Virus record (IMG/VR): IMGVR_UViG_3300010334_000110
Span: 1 to 40,402 of that record
Strand: one strand, 5' to 3'
Length of the DNA stretch: 40,402 nucleotides
DNA from: a virus
Each line of letters opens with the position of its first letter. Position 1 is the stretch's first letter. Shown here one piece after another: positions 35,743 to 40,402 of this stretch. The notes under the pieces are model-generated. The model worked only from the letters and a program-made list of their open reading frames with translations. It was not told where the DNA came from and ran no database searches. Both the position numbers and the translations under genes were made by a program.

Positions 35743-36740
35743 GCTGCTTCTGCCGCGACCAAGCATCCCCTAGCAACTGAGTATAAGGGGTCAGATGGTC
35801 TAATGATGTTACCAACCTTAATTGGTAGTTCTGTTTCATTAATTATTTCTTTAAACATATCTGAAAAGCCGTTTGGAGAAGATGTTCCGCCTGCTATCAC
35901 GACGTCAACTGGTGCATCCGTTCTTACGGTTTTTGAAATGTCAGCAAATCCTTTTTTGATTCCACCGGCTGTGTGTTCTATCATTAATCTATATTGGGTT
36001 CCAATGGCCCTTTCTACCAATGAAGAGGGTGGCTTTGTAAGATCAATTTTTGTTTTTTCTACGTTTATGTACGCTATTGTTTCGCCTGTTGCTTTTGCGG
36101 CCTGGCGATCTATCCAGTCACCAGAATTTACTATTGAGAAAGAAAACACTGGGTTTCCGTACATGGCATAGCAAACGTTGACCATACCAGCCCCACAGCT
36201 TACTCCTATACCTGTGAACGCTTTGCTGGCTAGCTCTGCGTACACTAAAGCAAGAGCTTCGTTGATGGGATAGGCATTCACTTTGTACCCAGTCTCACTC
36301 TTGTATGCTTTAAATATAGCTTCTAGTATTCTTTGATGATAGTCAGCATCTGTGTCTTGATTAATTGCATTGGCTGGTACGCTGTAATAAAGTGAGTCAC
36401 CATCTTTTTTGATGTCTTCCATCAAACTATGCATCATCACTGACATTATTTGAAATGCATCTTTTTCTTTTGGATTTACGCAACCGTGAATCATTGGCCT
36501 TTTTAATTCGATCTGACTCATGGTGTAAGCCATGTTGACAGCGGCTTCTCCTAGTGCATAAGCTACGTTGTTTCTCTCGATCAACGGCACACCGGCACTT
36601 TTCATCATATTGAATACGAATCTATTCTCTAGTGGTATTTCTAAAAATGCATTTACTTCTCTTTTGTAGGAAAAGTTGTTATCCTCTCCCCTTGTGCAGC
36701 AAACCAAATTGTAGGTACCACAGTCAAAACCAATAGGCAT
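35736..36740 (-). CDS. Actin-like ATPase (ParM/MreB-type)
   Basis: A 334-residue protein with the five-motif actin/Hsp70 fold in order: phosphate 1 GFDCGTYNLV (4-13), a central domain, connect 1 NEALALVYAEL (160-170), phosphate 2 IGVSCGAGMVNVCYA (178-192), and adenosine DVVIAGGTSSPNGF (279-292), then a connect 2-like GCLVAAEA. It is about the size of ParM. Phage actins can segregate or centre phage DNA or position particles in the cell. It is preceded by a small gene whose stop touches its ATG, a natural place for a regulator or adaptor. Ribosome site AAGGAGGTTTAA. Filament formation is inferred from fold only. Confidence 0.8.
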   Translation of the reverse strand: MPIGFDCGTYNLVCCTRGEDNNFSYKREVNAFLEIPLENRFVFNMMKSAGVPLIERNNVAYALGEAAVNMAYTMSQIELKRPMIHGCVNPKEKDAFQIMSVMMHSLMEDIKKDGDSLYYSVPANAINQDTDADYHQRILEAIFKAYKSETGYKVNAYPINEALALVYAELASKAFTGIGVSCGAGMVNVCYAMYGNPVFSFSIVNSGDWIDRQAAKATGETIAYINVEKTKIDLTKPPSSLVERAIGTQYRLMIEHTAGGIKKGFADISKTVRTDAPVDVVIAGGTSSPNGFSDMFKEIINETELPIKVGNIIRPSDPLYSVARGCLVAAEAAK

Positions 36741-36983
36741 TTAAACCTCCTTCTTTCCAAAGTTTATTTTAGGGGCTTCTTCAAAATCAGGAATGGCCCA
36801 TTCAAATTTTTCTTTTGATTCCTGGGACTTAACTTTGACCTCTTCGTTTAACTGAAGGGACCGTACGCCCGAAGGCAATCCTTCCGAATTGACGTTTATG
36901 TTAAGATCAATGGTCAAAGAGACCTGAATTTCGCCTTCTTTAGTCACTACCTTAACGGACCCTGGTTTAATTAATGAAGCCAC
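36741..36983 (-). CDS. Small protein upstream of the actin-like gene
   Basis: An 80-residue protein with a GTG start and GGGAG ribosome site. Beta-rich half (VKVVTKEGEIQVSLTIDLNINVNSE), then SGVRSLQLNEEVKVKSQESKEKFEWAIPDFEEAPKINFGKKEV. It abuts the actin-like gene (TAA directly followed by ATG), so they form one operon. In plasmid partition systems the actin is paired with a DNA-binding adaptor; this protein lacks an evident ribbon-helix-helix motif, so an adaptor role is only a guess. Confidence 0.6.
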   Translation of the reverse strand: MASLIKPGSVKVVTKEGEIQVSLTIDLNINVNSEGLPSGVRSLQLNEEVKVKSQESKEKFEWAIPDFEEAPKINFGKKEV

Positions 36984-37049
36984 TGTTCTCCCTTATTATT
37001 TTAATATAGTTAGTATCTAACCATACTTTTTTGCCAAGGAAAACGGACG

Positions 37050-37619
37050 TTAGCTTTTGGGGCTGTTTAATACAGAAAGTATTATTTGTACGGTGGAATT
37101 TGTTCCACTTTCATTGCTAAATTCTAATTTGCTTATGCTAACGTCTCCTAGATTAAATTGTTGTATGCTTCCTTGCTCTAGGTCGAATACGGCATTGCTT
37201 ATATTGTTCATTCTAACTTTTACAGGTCCGCTCGAAGCAAAGTTGTTTATTTGGACGAACCCAGCCGCACCTCCATTATCACCGTATATGTCAACAATGT
37301 TTTCCTCAAATGAGGATCCGTCTTCTACTGATAGTGTGTAAACCCTGGGGGAGTTGTTTTCTTCCTTAATTGTGCTGTAAACTGACCCGTCGTCCGATAC
37401 CACCTCTATAAACGCATCCTGCTCAGACATTTGAGGGTAGGCAAATTGCTTCCAGTAATTGCAGTCTGTAAACACATCGCCGTCTTTAAGTTGCCTTCTT
37501 ATTCCTCTAGGCCCCTGAACATATATGGATCTTTGAATGGAAGGTTCTAGCTCGACTCCTCCAAACACATCTAGCCCGCCTCTATACGTGTTGTTTAATT
37601 TTACTCTAAATGTGCTCAT
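37050..37619 (-). CDS. Beta-rich probable structural protein
   Basis: A 189-residue protein: FRVKLNNTYRGGLDVFGGVELEPSIQRSIYVQGPRGIRRQLKDGDVFTDCNYWKQFAYPQMSEQDAFIEVVSDDGSVY, followed by alternating beta strands up to STVQIILSVLNSP. No catalytic motif. No ribosome site; TAATATATAAGAC directly precedes the ATG. The beta-sandwich style and position among virion genes suggest a structural or decoration protein. Confidence 0.5.
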   Translation of the reverse strand: MSTFRVKLNNTYRGGLDVFGGVELEPSIQRSIYVQGPRGIRRQLKDGDVFTDCNYWKQFAYPQMSEQDAFIEVVSDDGSVYSTIKEENNSPRVYTLSVEDGSSFEENIVDIYGDNGGAAGFVQINNFASSGPVKVRMNNISNAVFDLEQGSIQQFNLGDVSISKLEFSNESGTNSTVQIILSVLNSPKS

Positions 37620-37733
37620 GTCTTATATATTATGTTAATTGACCAAATATTTTGTTTTTTAGTCAAATTTTACCTAATTGCATTCTATAATAAAATCATA
37701 TATAGGATATAAGCACAACACTCAATTAAAATT

Positions 37734-37889
37734 ATGTCAGATAATTCAAATCAAGCTTTGGTTGGCACGGATGCTATCAAGGCCTTTCTGGAGCAGTTTG
37801 ATTCACTAGATGGTGAAATTAAAAGAATTGTTGTAGAAGAACTTCTTTTGTGCCTGCTCGGTGGAGATAAAGATGCTGGCTCTAATTGA
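37734..37889 (+). CDS. Short acidic protein of 51 residues
   Basis: Encodes 51 residues: MSDNSNQALVGTDAIKAFLE then QFDSLDGEIKRIVVEELLLC and LLGGDKDAGSN. Mostly one amphipathic helix. The ATG has no Shine-Dalgarno sequence and sits after an AT-rich divergent promoter region (ATATATAGGATATAAG about 27 bases upstream). It overlaps the next gene by 17 bases, with the next ribosome site inside it. Confidence 0.5.
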   Translation: MSDNSNQALVGTDAIKAFLEQFDSLDGEIKRIVVEELLLCLLGGDKDAGSN

Positions 37890-38223
37890 CACTTACATAT
37901 ATCTTGCAAAAAGAGACAAAAAAGGCATCAAAATACTAACCACCTTTATGTCTCAAAACCACATACCAGAAAGAATAAAGGACCTCTCAATTATACCTTT
38001 AGATCCCACGGTTTATCAAAAGGTATCACAGATGATTTATGACGAGAGATTGAACTGGGAGCCTTGGATAGAGTCCGCAGCTACTTACGATGATTTAAAG
38101 GCTAAGTTAAAAAAGAGAGGATACACAGGTATCCCACTTAGCTCACAACCAGAGATCTATACAGAGAATATTGTTATCAACACTCTGGTCAATAAAAAAG
38201 TTATGATACAAAAACCTAGTTGA
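37873..38223 (+). CDS. Small protein, unknown
   Basis: Start at 37873 chosen because GGTGGAGATAAAG precedes it (a GTG at 37861 is in frame); 116 residues. MLALIDTYIYLAKRDKKGIKILTTFMSQNHIPERIKDL, IPLDPTVYQKVSQMIYDERLNWEPWIESAATYDDLKAKLKKRGYTGIPLSSQPE, then ENIVINTLVNKKVMIQKPS. Mixed alpha/beta, no motif recognised. Tail-to-tail overlap of eight bases with the next gene. Confidence 0.55.
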   Translation: MLALIDTYIYLAKRDKKGIKILTTFMSQNHIPERIKDLSIIPLDPTVYQKVSQMIYDERLNWEPWIESAATYDDLKAKLKKRGYTGIPLSSQPEIYTENIVINTLVNKKVMIQKPS

Positions 38224-38497
38224 TGTTTATATAAGACTTGCTTACTTTAAAACTTCCTTTTTTAGTTTTTATAGTTAGCATATCTTGATCTTCTTCTAAA
38301 ATTGTTCCACCATTTCTGTGGAATTCAATTATGGCTTTTTCGTTATCCAAAGCCTCACTAACGACCCGCAGCTTCTTGAAAGAAACTTTAGAAGTCACTG
38401 TAGCTCCTATTGTGCTTTCGAGCTTGGGCGGCGTGGAGTCTTGCATCCACTTTTTAAATTCATTTACATTAAATATACTAAATGGGTCTCGTTTCAT
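38216..38497 (-). CDS. Small protein with FKKWM leader
   Basis: A 93-residue protein opening MKRDPFSIFNVNEFKKWMQDSTPP, then a beta-rich domain (IGATVTSKVSFKKLRVVSEALDNEKAIIEFHRNGGTILEEDQDMLTIKTKKGSFKVSKSYI). The leader contains an aromatic F..W block like the internal-protein candidates, but is longer. Start overlaps the previous gene's stop (ATGA). Confidence 0.5.
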   Translation of the reverse strand: MKRDPFSIFNVNEFKKWMQDSTPPKLESTIGATVTSKVSFKKLRVVSEALDNEKAIIEFHRNGGTILEEDQDMLTIKTKKGSFKVSKSYININ

Positions 38498-39339
38498 TTT
38501 TCAAAAAAATCTCGTATGTCCGACTGCTCTATATAAGCAGCAGATTTATAGATTAAACCATCAGAAAAACTTCCTGCTTTAACGTCTCTGTACTTGTCGC
38601 TTAGTAACCAAAAAAGGTTTGTGTCTATTGTTTCTTGTGCTCTCAACTGTTGAGGGTAAGTCCATAGACCATTTTCTAGGCGAACCGATCCTGGCCTTTC
38701 TTCTTGAAAAGATTCATCGCAAAACATCAAAAGCAGTTTTTCTACGCCAAATTTATAGGCCAAGCCTATAGATGCACATATTGGGTTCCTATAGTCATCT
38801 ATAGACCAAATTGCTTCCTTTTGTCCCGAACCCTTGTAATACTTTTCGCTAACTGGATTGTATTTCAACACTGTTCCATTGTAGTTCTTTAAAAAGTTAT
38901 GATTAGCTCTACATGAAGCTATACAACGCGGCAGCATTTTTTTTCTAGGAAGGTCTGATAAGGAGTCCTCGTAAGGATTATTGGTTAAATAAAAGGACAT
39001 GCTTCTTTCACACGACCATTTTTTTAGACTACCATTAACTCCAATTATTGTTGCATCAATGCCTTTAATATTTTCTATTATTTCTTGATGCTTTTCTTTA
39101 AATTTATATCCATCTGATATTATTATTACGTTCGGTAGATAAAAGTTTTCTGTATCTACCCATGAGTACCTTTTCATGTTGTTTTCAAATTCATTGTTTA
39201 TGAATAAAAAATGGTCCTCATTATTTATTGTGTTGTTGATATCTAACAACGGGACATTCTCAATGGTAAAGTTTCTTACCCACACACCACCGGGTGTCAT
39301 TAAATATTGATTTCCGTTTGGATATTTTTTGATCTTCAT
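38494..39339 (-). CDS. Rossmann-like protein, possibly DUF115 or glycosyltransferase-related
   Basis: A 281-residue protein: VIIISDGYKFKEKHQEII, IDATIIGVNGSLKKW, SMSFYLTNNPYEDSLSDLPRKKMLPRCIASCRANHNFLKNYNG and ICASIGLAYKFGVEKLLLMFCDESF, an alternating strand-helix pattern. The core (a strand, a short loop naming a sequence such as NGSLK, then YLTNNP) is similar to DUF115/MptE-like proteins found with glycosylation genes. Not firm. It lies directly downstream of the large repeat gene and may modify its product. Confidence 0.4.
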   Translation of the reverse strand: MKIKKYPNGNQYLMTPGGVWVRNFTIENVPLLDINNTINNEDHFLFINNEFENNMKRYSWVDTENFYLPNVIIISDGYKFKEKHQEIIENIKGIDATIIGVNGSLKKWSCERSMSFYLTNNPYEDSLSDLPRKKMLPRCIASCRANHNFLKNYNGTVLKYNPVSEKYYKGSGQKEAIWSIDDYRNPICASIGLAYKFGVEKLLLMFCDESFQEERPGSVRLENGLWTYPQQLRAQETIDTNLFWLLSDKYRDVKAGSFSDGLIYKSAAYIEQSDIRDFFEK

Positions 39340-39346
39340 AAAGGGC

Positions 39347-40402
39347 CTATTTACCTGGGCATGGAACTATGGCAACGCATTGTGCATCACCATTTTCGCC
39401 TGTTATTCTTCCTATATCCAGATTAATTTTTACGTCTATAGGAGCTCCTTTATAAACTAGTTCGATTTCAGGCTTTTCTGGTAGAACTAATTTAATTTCT
39501 GACGGTGCACCGACTAATTCTATCGTAGATGGAATGCCAACAACCTGAATTCGATCTGGTATAGAAGTTGCATCAATTTTTATGTCAGGGAATGATTCCG
39601 GTGCTATTATCGGTATAGAACTGGGAAGGTTTTTAAAGTCTACCTCTATTGAGCTTGGTAGATTAGTTGCTATAAAATCTACGGATATAACGCTTGGTAT
39701 ATCTGCTACCATCCTTATTTCTGAAGGGAAGTCCTTAGGAGATATAATGTTTATATCAGGTATCTCAGGGGCTACCACTTTTATCATAGCTGGAACATCG
39801 TGTACAACTCTTATATCCGGCACTTCTGGGAACTTGACTAATATCTGTGAGGGTATATTAAATTCTCCTACATTCACTTCTATCGCGTCTGGCCCCGAAT
39901 CTTCTACGTTTTCAAGTGCCCTAAAAGGAGATCCCCCAGGTGGACAAACTATTGTTACCGTACACTCGCATTGAGGTGGGTTGCCCCATATTACTGGAAT
40001 TCCTGGCGGTGTACCGAACGATACACTTATAGGATCAATTGTAATGCGTGTTGGGAAAGTTAGTGGGTCAACAGTAATGTGTGTTGGGAAAGTCAGCGGA
40101 TCAACATTAATGCGTGTTGGGAAAGTCAGCGGATCAACATTAATGTGTGTTGGGAAAGTCAGCGGATCAACATTAATGCGTGTTGAGAAAGTTAGTGGGT
40201 CAACAGTAATGTGTGTTGGGAAAGTTAGTGGGTCAACAGTAATGTGTGTTGGGAAAGTCAGCGGATCAACTGATATGTGTGTTGGGAAAGTCAGCGGATC
40301 AACTGATATGTGTGTTGGGAAAGTCAGCGGATCAACTGATATGTGTGTTGGGAAAGTTAGCGGATCAACTGATATGTGTATTGGGAAAGTCAGCGGATCA
40401 AC
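39347..40402 (-). CDS. 3' part of a repeat-built virion protein, open at the right edge
   Basis: The frame ending at the TAG at 39347 is open to the window edge, so the GTG at 39877 is not the start. Reading from the edge: about 11 copies of an 11-residue unit (HISVDPLTFPT and variants TRINVDPLTFPT), a linker with PISVSFGTPPGIPVIWGNPPQCECTVTIVCPPGGSPF, then loosely repeated PSxIxV/PDIxI units (about 176 residues). This beta-repeat, Pro-rich style fits a fibrous tail or baseplate part. No signal or catalytic motif. The first residues and function are outside the window. Confidence 0.75.
   Translation of the reverse strand, partial: VDPLTFPIHISVDPLTFPTHISVDPLTFPTHISVDPLTFPTHISVDPLTFPTHITVDPLTFPTHITVDPLTFSTRINVDPLTFPTHINVDPLTFPTRINVDPLTFPTHITVDPLTFPTRITIDPISVSFGTPPGIPVIWGNPPQCECTVTIVCPPGGSPFRALENVEDSGPDAIEVNVGEFNIPSQILVKFPEVPDIRVVHDVPAMIKVVAPEIPDINIISPKDFPSEIRMVADIPSVISVDFIATNLPSSIEVDFKNLPSSIPIIAPESFPDIKIDATSIPDRIQVVGIPSTIELVGAPSEIKLVLPEKPEIELVYKGAPIDVKINLDIGRITGENGDAQCVAIVPCPGK
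40032..40402 (-). repeat. 33-bp tandem repeats coding for 11-residue units
   Basis: Eleven full copies plus eight bases of a 33-bp unit (typical copy, + strand, starts GGATCAACTGATATGTGTG) run to the right edge and probably beyond. Two sequence variants alternate in blocks (CAGCGGATC and TAGTGGGTC), suggesting repeated duplication of groups. The period is a multiple of three, so copy changes keep the frame. Confidence 0.95.

Noticed and set aside
39347-39877. Treating the repeat gene as starting at the GTG at 39877
   Set aside because: The same frame is open without a stop to the right edge and codes for in-frame 11-residue repeats, so the true start lies outside.
40032-40402. CRISPR array
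   Set aside because: The 33-bp units are directly adjacent with no spacers and code in frame.

Overview
This window looks like part of the late (virion) region of a large tailed phage with a contractile tail, a distant relative of T4. The support is a set of recognisable T4-type proteins: portal gp20, prohead protease gp21, scaffold gp22 and major capsid gp23 in T4 order; tail sheath gp18, two gp19-type tail tube proteins and a gp15-like sheath stabiliser; a gp26/gp51-type tail assembly protein; a gp55-like late sigma factor with a small gp33-like neighbour; and T4-like late promoter elements (TATAAATA and close variants). The DNA is AT-rich and densely packed. Nothing in the window identifies the host.

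Layout. 1-2.2 kb: the end of an extremely acidic protein, an exported papain/C39-like cysteine peptidase, two small genes and a sulfotransferase-like gene. 2.3-10.7 kb: the head module on the + strand, namely a portal gene carrying an intein, two small genes, a large basic prohead core protein, protease, scaffold and capsid, interrupted by one opposite-strand gene with a capsid-targeting-like N-terminus. 10.8-13.5 kb: a free-standing HNH endonuclease, then short tail-fibre genes and a glycosyltransferase on the - strand. 13.5-19 kb: accessory genes, including tRNA-Ala(TGC), a tiny Cys-rich lipoprotein, a membrane protein, a SET-domain protein, a T4-type RNA ligase paired with a cytidine-deaminase-like protein, a HExxH protein and small proteins with internal-protein-like N-termini. 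19-22.3 kb: a glycosyltransferase, a virion protein and the gp26-like gene, which has a convincing programmed -1 frameshift. 22.3-26.5 kb: small genes, two glycosyltransferases and the late sigma factor. 26.5-34 kb: tail tube, sheath, gp15-like and neck-type genes. 34-38 kb: hypothetical genes, a duplicated DUF5659-like gene and an actin-like ATPase. 38-40.4 kb: small genes and the 3' part of a repeat-built structural gene that runs off the right edge.

How it fits together. The sigma factor and its neighbour would direct late transcription of the head and tail genes. The gp21 protease would mature the capsid, the scaffold, the core protein (whose basic middle section is bracketed by two L-x-E sites) and probably several small proteins carrying MK-x-F/Y-type N-terminal peptides. 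Several glycosyltransferases and a sulfotransferase-like gene scattered between structural genes suggest decoration of the virion or of a cell surface.

The layout is unusual for a T4 relative. The coding strand switches about 23 times in 40 kb, genes often overlap tail to tail, stop codons sit inside bidirectional hairpins, and several first genes of transcription units lack a Shine-Dalgarno sequence. The strongest leads for new biology are the gp26 frameshift, the candidate packaged proteins, the portal intein with a non-nuclease middle domain, the actin-like operon, and the SET and RNA ligase/deaminase accessory genes. All family calls come from reading motifs; no database search was run.
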